Source: Diacronema lutheri (taxonomy: Eukaryota; Haptophyta; Pavlovophyceae; Pavlovales; Pavlovaceae). From it: a stretch of DNA of 64,000 bases. How positions within the stretch are numbered: position 1 is the stretch's first letter; each line of letters begins with the position of its first letter. The notes below the pieces were generated by a model that did not search any database, was not told where the DNA came from, and saw only the letters and a program-made list of their open reading frames with translations. Made by a program: the position numbers and the translations under genes. Positions 21,793 through 35,876 of this stretch are shown in pieces. The stretch is from the NCBI GenBank assembly GCA_019448385.1, contig JAGTXO010000007.1, positions 1,240,001-1,304,000 of the forward strand, written 5' to 3'.

Positions 21793-24700
21793 GCGAGGGC
21801 GAGGGGGACGAGGGCGCGCCCGCGGGCTCGCCGCCCGCCGCCACGGCCGAGCCCGCCGAGCCCGAGGTGTCGGAGGAGGCGTTCCTCGAGGGCATGCACA
21901 AATGGTTGCGCATCGCCGAGCCATGGCGGCGCGGCGTCGTGCTCGACGGCTTCCCGCGCTCGGCCGAGGACATCGCGCTCATGACCACACAGTGGGGGAT
22001 TGCCGGCCCAACGCACATGCTCGAGCTCGGCGCATCCGACGAGGATGTGCTTGAGGTCTCGCGCGCGCGCCGGCACGACCCGGACACGCAGATGACCTAC
22101 CTGCAGCTCGCCAGCGGCGTCGTTGTCGTCGACGCGCTGCCCGGCGCGGTCGAGCAGCCGCCGGACGGCGCCGAGCCCACGGACCTCGCGCCCACGGCGG
22201 TCGCGGTGGACGACGAAGAGCTGATCGCCCGTCTCGCGCTGCCCGACGACTTTGAGGCGGGCCTGCGCGCGCTCGCCGACGAGTTGGCGCTCACGGCGGC
22301 GGAGCTCGAGGAGGGGCGGGAGGTGTCGACGCCTCGAAACCGACGGCTGACGCTGCAGGCGGGCGCGGTGCCCGTGCCCGTGCCCGCGCTCGTCTCGGCG
22401 TGCCTCACGCCGCACGAGCTGCTGCGCGCGGCCGTCGTCGCGCTCGGCGATCCGGCGCCCACGCCGCTCGCCGCGGCGCTTTCTCCGCCCGACGACGACG
22501 ATGTCGACGGCGCGCGCACTGGCGCGGACGCAGAGCCGCCGGCCGTGCTGGGCGAGGACGAGCTGAGCGCGCTGTGCGCGAGCGCGAGCGAGGCGCTCAA
22601 CGATGGCGCACCGGTCGAGCGCTCCAAGTTTGGCAGCGCGTGCCCCGTCTCCCTCGCCGACGGCGAGCTCGTGCCCGGCCTCGCGCGCTTCGCCGCGTGC
22701 TACCGGTCGCGCGTCTACGCACTGGCGAGCCGCGCTCACCTCGACCGCTTCCTCGCGCAACCCGAGCGCTTCTCGGCGATCGCGGCCGAGCTGCCGCCGC
22801 CAAAGCCGCCGCCAACGCCACCGCCGCCGCCCTCGGCTGTCGGTCGCCTGGGCATGCCCAACCCCGCGGTCACCGAGCTCGCCACCGGCGTGCCCGCCGA
22901 GGCCGGCGCTGGCGCGCCCGGCGCGGACGGCGGCGCCGCGCCGGCCGACGAGGTGGAGGCGGAGGCGGAGGGCTCGACGCCCGCAGCAGCCCCCGAGGCC
23001 GCGCCGCTCCGCTTCGAGCCGTCGTTCAACCCGTTCCTGCCGCTCGCGAGCCGCGCGGACGACCCGGGCCCGCTCGAAGACCTGCCGCCCGCTGGTGCGC
23101 GCGCCTGCGCCTGAGCCTGCGCGGCGCGGCGCGACTCGCGCGGCGCGCGCCCGTCGGCCGACACGCGCGCGCGGGCGCGGCCGCGTCGTCCTCGTGCGCG
23201 CGCGCGCAGGCCCGTCATCGCTCGGCATCTTTGGGAGGTGGTCGCCGGTCGCGTTCCGCGCGCACGGCCGCCTCGTGCCTGGCTCGGGCGAGTACGCCGC
23301 GTCGGTCGGCGGGCGTACCTACTTGTGCGCGTCGGAGGAGGAGCTTGAGGCGCTGCTCGCCGCGCCGCACCGCTACGTCGACACGCGCGAGCGCGCGCCG
23401 CCCGCCATGCCGCCGCCGCCGCTCATCGCTGTCGACGCCGCGCCGGGCGCGCTCGGCTTGCACGCCGTGGAGATTGCGCAGCACCTGCGGCTGCCGCTTG
23501 TCGACGTGGGCTCGCTCGTCGAGGCGCGCATCGCCGCGGTGAGCGCGCTGCCGCCGCCCGAGCCCGCCGCCGCGCCCGCCGCCGAGGCGAGCGGCGACGC
23601 CGACGCCGACGCCGACGCCGATGCGCAGCCGCCCGACGACGACGACGATGAGAAGCGCGCCGAACGCGCCGAGGCGGCGGCGGCGGCGGCGGCCGAAGCC
23701 TTCGCGGAGATGGCGATGCGCGTCGATCCGCTCGGCGCGCGGCTGCGCGCGGCGCGCCTCGCCGCCGAGCCGCCCGCCGCCGAGGACGTCGCCACGCTCA
23801 TCCGCGCCGCGCTCAGGGCCGAGTCGCTGCGCGCGCGCGGCGGCGGCGCGGTCATCGCGCTCACCGCCGACGCGCCCGTGCGCTCGGCGGCGTCATGGGA
23901 GGCGCTCCTCAGCGCGGGCGCCGCGTGGCCCGACGCGTACATCACGTTCACGTTGAGTGACGATGGCGCCGTCGCGCGCAATTTTGCGCCCACGCCCGCG
24001 CCGACGCGCGCGCGCGCCGAGGCGGACGTGCGCGGCGCCAAGGAGCGCGAGTATGCCGAGGCGCTCGCCGCGCACGCTGACGCGGGCGACGAGGACGATG
24101 AGCCGCCCGAGCCGGTGCCCGCCGAGCTCGACGGCGACGAGGTGGACGAGCGCCTCGCCGAGCTGACCGAGGCGTGGGAGGCCGCCGAGGCTGAGCGCTC
24201 GGACGCGGCGCGCGAGGCGAACGCGGCCGCGACCTACGCGCTCGGGGAGTGCCGCGACTTTGTGTCCGACAAGGGGATCCTTGCCATCGACATGTCCGCC
24301 GAGCTCAGGCCGAGCACGGCGCAGGCGCGCGTGCGCGACGCGCTTGCCGCCGCGTTCGCCCACCGCGAGTCCGCCTTCGTCGCGCACATGGCGCGGCGCG
24401 TCGAGGCACTCACCGAGCTCGACGACGCGCTCGCGAGCGGCGCGCTCGCCTTCTCCGAGCGGTTTGGCCGGCACGATCCGGTCGAGTGGCGGCTGCACGG
24501 CAAGCTGTCGCCGCCGCTCTCCACGGCCGACGAGCTCGGTGCCGACGCTACGGCCGCCGCGGACGCCGCCGCGGACGCCGACGCCGAGGGCGGCGCCGCC
24601 GACGACGGCGCCGACGACGGCGACGACGACGACGGCGACGGCGCGCCGCGCATCCGCACGACGGGGCTGCCGAAGCTACGCACGTGCGCCGCGCGCTTCG

Positions 24701-26749
24701 GCGGGCGCGCCTACCTCTTCTTGCACGCGCAGAACCGAGACGCCTTCGTCGCCAACCCGGCGCGCTTCGCGCGCGCGCCCGCGCCGCCAGCGTACCTCGT
24801 GCCGCGGCTGTGCGTCATCGGTGCTGCGCTGTCGGTCGGCGCGCTGCACGGCGGGATCGAGCCGGCAGTCACGACGGCGCTCGCGCGCGAGCTCGGGCTC
24901 GTCGAGGTGACGGCCGCGTCGGCGATCGAGTGGGTGCTCACGCGCACCGTCTCGACGATCTCGCGCGACTTGCACGCGAGCCTCGCGGCGGGCGCGGCCG
25001 CGTCGGACGAGCAGGTGTCGCGCGCGGTCGCGACGCGCGTGCTCGCGGCGGACTGCGCGGCGCGTGGCTACGTGCTGTCGGGCGTGCCCGCGAACGCGGA
25101 GCAGGCGCGGCTGCTGCTTCGCGCGCTCCCGCCCCCGCATCTCGCCTTCGAGGTGTCCTTCCCGTTCGACGACGCGCTCGAGCGCGCGGCCGCCGCCGCG
25201 CGCGCCGCCGCCGACCGCGGCGAGCTGTCGGATGGCGTGCGCGCGCTCGCCGCGCCCGCGCTCGAGGCGGCGGTGCGCGACGCGGCGGGCGCGGCCCAAG
25301 CGCTGCGCGCCGAGCTCGGCGAGCTCGTGCCCATCGACCTCTCCGGCTCCAAGTGGCGCGCGCTCGACGCGGCCGAGCGGCGCGCGCGCGCGCACGTGCT
25401 CTCGCGCACGCGCCTCGAACACGCGCGCAAGGCGGTGCGCGCCGCGCGTCGGGCCGGCGCGCCGTGCGGAGCGGGGCGGTGGCGCGCGGGGGGCGTGCAG
25501 GGCCTGGCGCGGCCGTGCGCTCCGCCGCGCGCGCGCCCCTCACGCGCCGCCCGCCCGCCCGCCCGCCCGCCCGCCCGCCCGCCCGCCCGCCCGCCCGTCC
25601 CGCCCGCCCGTCCCGCCCGCCCCGCCTTTCCCCCGCCCGGCTGCCCCGCCCGCCCGCTCTCGCAGGGCACCGCCGCGCCGGTCAGCGACGTTGGCCTGAC
25701 CGCCGCGCAGCTCGCCGACAACCTCGGTCGCTTTGGAGAGTACTGTCCCGTCTCGTGGGCGCGCGCGCACACGCTTCGCCGCGGCGGCGCGGCGCGGCCG
25801 GACGGCGGCCTGCCCTTTGCCGCCGAGTTCCGCGGCCGCTTCTTCGTGTGCGCGGGCGAGGCGGAGTTGTGCGCTTTCGTGCTCCGGCCCGTGCACTACC
25901 TGCGCACGCACGCGCTCCCCGCGCAGCTGCCCGAGCCCGTCCGCGACGACGTTGCGCGCGCGACGCCGCGCGGCGAGTTGGGCTGCGGCGGCTTCTGCCC
26001 CGTCACGCTGCGCCTCGCCGCGCCCGGCCTCTCCTATGATCGCAGAATCGCGGTGCGCGCGCGCGCGCGAGGGCTGTGCCGCCATGCCCCGCGGCCGACC
26101 TGGCAGTTACACCGGCGGTTACAGCAGCCGTGGCGCGCGCGCCGCTCACCGCGCGCGCACGCGTGCGCGCGGCGCGCATGCCGCCTCGTGGCCGCACGGC
26201 CGCGCAGCGCATGGTCGAGGGCGTGCCCGAGTGCTGCGCGCGGTACGGCGACAAGCTCTTCTGCATGGCGGGCAAGGCGGAGCTCGCCGCCTTCCTCGAG
26301 CAGCCGTGGCGCTTCGCGTCCGAGCGCCTGCCGGCCAAGCTGCCGCCCCCGCGCGCGCAGGACGGCATCCAGATTCCCGCGCTTTCCGCGCTGCCGCACA
26401 TCGGCTACTGCGAGGTGCACCTTGGCGAGCTCCTTGGCGCCGCGCTTGCCGAGGCGGGCGAGCTGCGGCCGTGGCTGCCCTCGCTCTCGCCGAGGGACAC
26501 GGCGCTCAAAGCGACCGAGGTTGTCGTGTGCGCAGACCGCGACCGAGGCCGGCGCGCGCACCGCGCCGGCAGGGCGCGGCGGCCGCGCTCGCGTCGACCG
26601 AGGCCGGCGCGCGCACCGCGCCGGTGGACGGCCGGCGCGGCGCCGACATGGGGCGCGAGCTGCGCGAGACGGGCGGCGACCTGGCCGCGCTCGGCCGTGT
26701 GTACGACGAGATGCGGGCCAAGCCGGTGCTGTCGTGGATTGAGCCATGA
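19791..26749 (+). CDS. Adenylate kinase 9-like multidomain protein with EF hand
   Basis: I place five exons by frame and GT-AG phase: 19791-23094, 23210-25434, 25666-26052, 26208-26525 and 26573-26749 (2,136 residues; the last intron, about 47 bp, is the least certain). Near residue 80 is a complete EF-hand loop (DKDADGRVGKAE). Near residue 583 is an adenylate-kinase-like core with a P-loop GKPGTGTRML, where the usual GK[ST] lysine is replaced, and the AK signature VVLDGFPRS near residue 720. From about residue 940 on there are five copies of a ~70-residue module (CPVSL, WSPVAF, HDPVEW, CPVSW, CPVTL, each followed by a Y/F-x-G-R-x-Y strand and a Phe-Leu...Pro helix), as in AK9-type proteins. 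Acidic low-complexity stretches link them, including a GAGGGC repeat near 21763-21806. Human AK9 is cytosolic, nuclear and ciliary; catalysis here is doubtful because of the P-loop change. Confidence 0.8.
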
Positions 26750-26804
26750 GCGCAGTGTCATGCGTCAACGGGGATTGAGCCATGAGCGCAGTGTCATGCG
26801 TCAA
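26736..26804. repeat. Tandem duplication spanning a stop codon
   Basis: A 33-bp sequence at 26736-26768 recurs at 26772-26804 (period 36). The first copy contains the last codons and stop of the AK9-like gene; the second copy lies in the 3' region and repeats the same stop context. Confidence 0.9.
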
Positions 26805-26947
26805 ACGGCTTGTCTCAATTGCCGCCCGTGAAGAGGAGGTTGCGCACAGTTGGCTATGCCCTGATTTCGGCCTGATGTTGCGTGCGCCCTTTCGCTCGCT
26901 CCGTTTGTCCAGCCTCGGCCCCGTGCGCGCCCCTCCTGCTGACCCGT

Positions 26948-26994
26948 CTGTAAGCGTCGTTAGTATGTAAGTATCATACTAACGACGCTTACAG
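26948..26994. repeat. Perfect 20-bp inverted repeat (hairpin)
   Basis: CTGTAAGCGTCGTTAGTATG at 26948-26967 pairs perfectly with 26975-26994; the loop is TAAGTAT. It sits in the spacer between the AK9-like gene and the facing kinase gene, in DNA richer in A and T than its surroundings. It may act as a transcription or 3'-end barrier, or be a small foldback element. The sequence cannot decide between these. Confidence 0.85.
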
Positions 26995-27011
26995 GCTATG
27001 TAAGTGGGATG

Positions 27012-27026
27012 GGAAGGTTCTAGAAC
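27012..27026. promoter_or_regulatory. Heat-shock-element-like site
   Basis: The site gGAAggTTCtaGAAc has three perfect alternating nGAAn units, the consensus for trimeric heat-shock factor. It lies between two convergent genes, so no target promoter is evident. An antisense or unannotated transcript would be needed for it to act locally. Confidence 0.4.
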
Positions 27027-27203
27027 AATCTCATGATTGTGATGGGAACAACATGGCCGCGCTCCGGTGAGGTCGGCGAGCGGACGGCGAGCGACGGCGG
27101 GCGCTTCGTCCGGCAATGCGGTGGTGGCGCCAGCGCGGTGGCGCCGCCGGCAGCGCGCACTCGCGCGCGCGCGCTCGGGCGCGGCTCGCGCACGCCGCAC
27201 CGC

Positions 27204-31328
<4,125 letters not shown>

Positions 31329-31509
31329 CGCCCCCCCCCCTAATAAAAGAGGAGATAAGCACCTTCGGTTTCGCTTCACGAATCCGCATAGGTAACGGAC
31401 TCCTCGGCCTCCCCTTAAACAACGCCCACATTATAAGGGCGTTCGGCGTGCGGCGTTTCGCCGCGTTTGACGTCGGGAAGTGCGGACACGCCCGCAAGCA
31501 GGTCAGCCG

Positions 31510-33749
31510 TCAGGACGGCGCGCCGTCGGACGGCCCGTCGAGTGCGTCGGCCACCTTGCGCTTGCGCGAGCCGGCCGCGTCGGCCGCGTCTCCGCCGCGA
31601 GGCGCGCACGCGGGCGCGCCGCCGGCGCCGAGCGCATGCCGACCGTCCGCCTCGCCGTTCGCGGCGCCCTCCGCGCGCTCGACCGCGGGCGCGGGCGCGC
31701 CGGCGGGCGCGGCAGCACAGCACGGCCGCTTGGCGGCGCTCGCCGGGGCGCCCGCGTCAGAGGCGGCGGGCGCGGCGGCGCGCGTCGGCTCGGGCCGCGC
31801 CGAGCCGCGCGCGGCGCGGTACGCGCGGAAATCGAAGAGCGGCGAGGGCGCGGGCGGCGGCAGCGGCGTCGTGCGCCCTTGCCTGCGCGCGCGGCGGCGG
31901 CGCGCGCGGCGCGGCGGCACGCACGCAGGCGCGGCGCCGCGCACGTCGGCAAAGGGCGCACGCGCCGGCGGCGCGGGCGGTGCGCGTCGACGTACCTCCA
32001 AAGGGCGTCGGCGTCCGCCTGCGCGAGGGCAAAGAAGTCCGCCGGCCGCTCGACGGCCGAGCGCGCGTGCTGCGCGGGTGCGGCCGGCTGCGGCCGCGGC
32101 TGCGGCGGGCGCGCCCTGCTCGGCAGACGGCCGGTGAGCGCGAGCTGTGCGGCAAGAGCCCCGCCCACGCGCGCGACGCGCGCGTGCGCCGCGCGGCCGC
32201 GCCCGCCGGGCAGCGGCAGCTCGAGCGCCGGGTGCACGCCCACGCCGCGCGCGCGCGCGTGCATGTAGACGCGCCCGCCCCTGCCAACGTGTGCGAACCC
32301 GCATGTGACCCCGCCACCCGGCAGCCGCCATGCTGGTCGCCATGCTGGCCGCGCCACTGGCTCCGCGGGCGAAATGGCGCCGGCGGCGGCGGCGGGCGGC
32401 TCAGCAAACGCCGCGCCCGCGGCGGGCGGGCGCGGCGGCGGCGGCGGCATGAGCCGCAGCCCGGACGCGGCGGGCGCGGCGGGCAGCGGCGGCGGCAGCG
32501 TTGGCGGCGGCACGGCCGCGCCGCCGCCGCCGCCGCCGGCGCCGGCGCCGCCCGCCGCGCCCGCCGCGCCCGCCGAGGGCAGCACGTGGGTGGGTGGCGC
32601 GAGCGCGAGCGCGCCAAAGCGCACATAGCCCAGCGCGTACGCGGCAAAGTCGTCCTCATCAATCCCCGCCGCGGCGAGCGCGCGCGCGCCCACCGTCGCC
32701 GCGAGCGTAGCAACGGGCCCACCCGCCTCCTCCCCCAACACGCCGCTGCCGTCGTGGGCGGCGGCGGCGGCGGTCGCGGCGGCGGCGCGCGCGGGGTCGA
32801 CGGGCGCACAGGCCGCCGCGAGCGCGTCGAGCCCGCCGAGCGGCGCATCGCTCGGCGCCAGCTCCACCCATCCGTGCGTCGAAGCGGCCTTGCCATCGGC
32901 GGCCCCGCCGTCCACACCGCGCCCGCCCGCCGCGGCGCCGGCGCCGACGCCGACTCCGACGCGCAGCGGCGGCAGCGGTGGGTACCTCTTGTACAGCAGC
33001 CGCATGAGCTGCGCAGGCAAAAACTGCAGCAGCGCGTCGCGCCTCGCCACGTCCTGCGCGCGGCGCGCGCGCATCGCGCGCCACGCGGCGTGGCGCGGCG
33101 TCGCGCGGCGCGGCGCGGCGCGGCGCATCGGCGCCGCGCGCGCGCGCGCGCCGCGTGGCGCGCGGTGCGCGCGCACGCGCGCCCGCCCGCGAACGCGGCG
33201 CCGCACGAGGGGCAGGAGCTCGAGCTCGAGCTTGTCCCACGCGACCAGCTCCGCCACGCTCCCGCCCGCGCCCCTCTTGCGTCCGCCCTGCGCGCGCGGG
33301 GCCGGTGCGGCGCGGCGCGCGGCGCGCGGCGGGCAGAGCGGAACGCGGCGGGAGGGGTGGTCACGGGCAGACGGCAGCGGCGCGGGAGGGGTGGTAACGG
33401 GGTTAGTTGGCGCACGGGAGGGGTAATAACGGGCAGACGGCAGCGGCGCGGGAGGGGTAATAACGGGCAGACGGCAGCGGCGCGCTCGGCCAACGCACCG
33501 ACGCCCCCGTGGAGGCGGCCAAGGAGAAGGGAAAAGGGAAGGGGTGGGGGGTGGGTGGGGTGGGGTAGGGGGCGGGAGGGGGCTGGGGTGGAGGGCGGGT
33601 GGGGGCAGCGGCGGCTGAAACTTGCGCTCGGCGGCGGCGGCGGCGGCGGCGCGGCGCGGCGGCGACGTGCCTCGGCGGCGCGGCCGGCGGCGCGCGCGCG
33701 ATCTCGGTCGCGCGAGCGCGCGCGCTCGGCGGCGCGCCCGTCGTCGCCG

Positions 33750-33780
<31 letters not shown>

Positions 33781-35529
33781 AGCCGTCGTAGTCGGCGGCG
33801 CGCGCGGCGGCGGCGGCGGCGCCCGCCGCTACGATCTTTCCCGGACGCTTCTTGATCGCCCCGGACACGGACTGTTGCTTGCCGCCGCCGCCGGCCGCCG
33901 CCTTCTTGCTCGCGCCGCCGCCGCCGCCGGCCACGCTCGCGCCCTTCGCGCCGAGCGCGCCGCCGCCGGCCGCTGCCGCGTGCGCGCGCACCCGCCCAAG
34001 GCGCGCGAGAAGGGCCCGGTGCGCCACCTCGGTCGTCGTGACGAGGACGGAGGCGTACTCACGTTTGAGCTCCTCGCGCTGCCTGATCGTCGACATCAGC
34101 GCGCACAGCCGCTCAAACTCGGCACGCAGCTGGTGCATCATCGAGAGCGACGCGGCGTTGTTCGAGCGCTTCTTACGACCGCCCGCCGGCTCGCGCGGCC
34201 GGAACGCCACCCACGGGTCCGGGTCGTCGGCGTCGGGCGGCGGGCGGAGGCGGAGGACGAGGGGGCGGCGGTCTCGCGTGCGTCGCATCAGCCAATGCTC
34301 GTACGCCGCCTTCACCGCCTCGGCGCTCACACCGGCGCGCGGCGCGAGCGTGTCGACGGCATGCGCGAGCTGCGGCAGCTCGTCCGTGCGCGCGGCGTGC
34401 TTGTCGAGCTGGTCGATCACCAGCTCGAAGGCCTCCTCGGGGATCGGGCAGTTTGAAAAGGCGGCGGAGCGGTTGAGCTCGCGCAGCGCGAGCCACGCCT
34501 CCGGGTCGAGCACGTACTCGAGCTCGTTGTCCGCGGGCATCGCGGGCTCGTGCTTGTAGTAGGTGTCCGCGCGCACCCACGTGTCCGCGCCGTGGGCAAA
34601 GGCCACCTCCGAGGCGAGCGGGATGGGGATCTCCTTGGCGGCCGCGCGTTGCTTGCCCTCCTTCTCGCCGCCACCACCACCGCCGCCGCCACCGTTGCCG
34701 CCGCCGCCACCACCACCGCCACCGCCGCCACCGTCCTTGAGCTCGATCGTGTCCTCGTCCTGCGCGGCGTGCGGAGCGCGCGGTGGCGGCGGCGGTGATG
34801 ACGCGCGTGCGAAGCGGCGGGCGGCCGTGTTCGCAGGTGGGCAGGTGGGCGGCGTCAACCGCGCTCGTGCCCACGCTCGTGCCCGCCCCCCCCCCCCCCC
34901 CCCCCCCCCGCCTTCCCCCACTACGCCCCGGCCGCTGCGCTGTCGGAGCGCAGCCCCGTGGCCGCGCGGCACGACGAGCGGCAGCGTGCGGGGAGGGCGT
35001 GCGCGCCGCCGCGCAGCGGCACGCCGCGGCGGCGCGAAGCGCGGCCGCAGTGGTTGCGGCCGAGCATCCCTCGCATGCCCACCCGACGGTAATCCCCGCC
35101 GCCACCCGCGCCGCCAAATTTGCCGCCACCCGCGCCACCCACCGCCACCCGTCCCGCCCACCCAACCACCGCCAGCCGCCGCACTGTCACACCCCGACCA
35201 GCGCCACGTTCACGACAGAGCCTCCTACCGAGGCCCTTCCTCACCCGCCCGGACCCCCCCATACCGCCCACACACCGCGAGCCGCGCGAGCCGCGCGGCA
35301 ACGGCGCGATGCTCGGCGGCCATTTTTCCGCGCCATTTCCCGGCGTAGGTGGGGCACGCCGTGCGCGCCGCGGCGCGCGCGAGCGCACCACGAATGCCTC
35401 CATGTTCTGCGCGACGGCCGTGCCATCCTTGTTCGTGCCGAGATCCTCGTCCCAGTTGATCTCCTTTGTCGAGCGCACGACCGGCAGCTTCTTGTGGATG
35501 TCGATCGGCCGCCGCCTGAAGCTGTGCAT
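31510..35529 (-). CDS. EPL1: Enhancer-of-polycomb-like protein (EPL1), NuA4 complex subunit
   Basis: EPL1 scaffolds the catalytic module of the NuA4 histone acetyltransferase in the nucleus. Proposed exons are 35529-35389, 34759-33833, 33287-33207, 33053-31996 and 31882-31510 (about 859 residues). The N terminus (SFRRRPIDIHKKLPV) matches the EPcA start. Exon 2 holds the conserved core: IPIPLASEVAF, LNRSAAFSNCPIPEEAFE, an EHWLMRRTRDRRPLVLRLRP segment, DPWVAFRPRE and a KKRSNN helix. Exon 4 carries GRGGRVYMHARA, matching the later GRGGR-V motif of EPC proteins. The end of exon 2 is uncertain: the only donor I find in the needed phase is GTAGCG at 33832, which puts an Asp-rich stretch into the intron. 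Poly-Gly and poly-Pro tracts are unusually common. The gene is divergent from the Ala/Arg-rich gene. Confidence 0.85.
33351..33484. repeat. 34-bp tandem repeat in an EPL1 intron
   Basis: About four copies of a unit like GGGAGGGGTAATAACGGGCA followed by GACGGCAGCGGCGC; two are identical and two diverged. It lies within the proposed 545-bp second intron. Confidence 0.8.
34886..34909. repeat. Poly-C tract in EPL1 intron 1
   Basis: Twenty-four C on the plus strand, so poly-G on the sense strand of EPL1. Its orientation is opposite to the poly-C tracts in the kinase introns. Confidence 0.95.
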
Positions 35530-35803
35530 GGTCAATTTGAACGGGCGCGCTCACCGGGCGGGCGCGCGCGCATGCACAAGCCGGAGAGCCGGCGAGCGCG
35601 CGCGAGGGAAGGAGCGGACGGGAGAGACCACCTCGTCCACGCGCGCCGAGGGCACGCGCTCGTGCTCAGCCGCTTCTCGCTGCGACGGCGGAGCGCGCCC
35701 GCGACCTCCTTGGCGCACCAGAGGCCGCGCGACGCGCAGGCACGAACGATGGCGGCGGCGCAGCGAAGAGCCACAGACACGGCATTTTTTTCCCGCGCAA
35801 GGT

Positions 35804-35840
<37 letters not shown>

Positions 35841-35876
35841 CATCCGGCCCGGGTGAGGCCCAGCCGCGCGCGCGCC
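35530..35876. other. Divergent promoter region with poly-G tract
   Basis: A 347-bp gap between the ATGs of EPL1 and the Ala/Arg-rich gene. It holds a run of 33 G at 35807-35839, about 40 bp before the plus-strand ATG, preceded by a T8 run. No gene is evident. Confidence 0.6.

Noticed and set aside
20366-22087. 573-codon minus-strand Ser/Ala-rich frame opposite the AK9-like gene
   Set aside because: It mirrors acidic low-complexity coding sequence. The plus strand has an EF hand and adenylate-kinase motifs, the minus strand none.
26538-26625. 30-bp direct repeat near the AK9-like 3' end taken as a mobile-element footprint
   Set aside because: The copies are 55 bp apart, GC-rich and lie within or beside the last small intron. 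There is no element between them, so simple local duplication is enough.
31467-33782. 771-codon plus-strand Arg-rich frame over EPL1
   Set aside because: Shadow of the EPL1 exons and introns; no domain and extreme Arg content.
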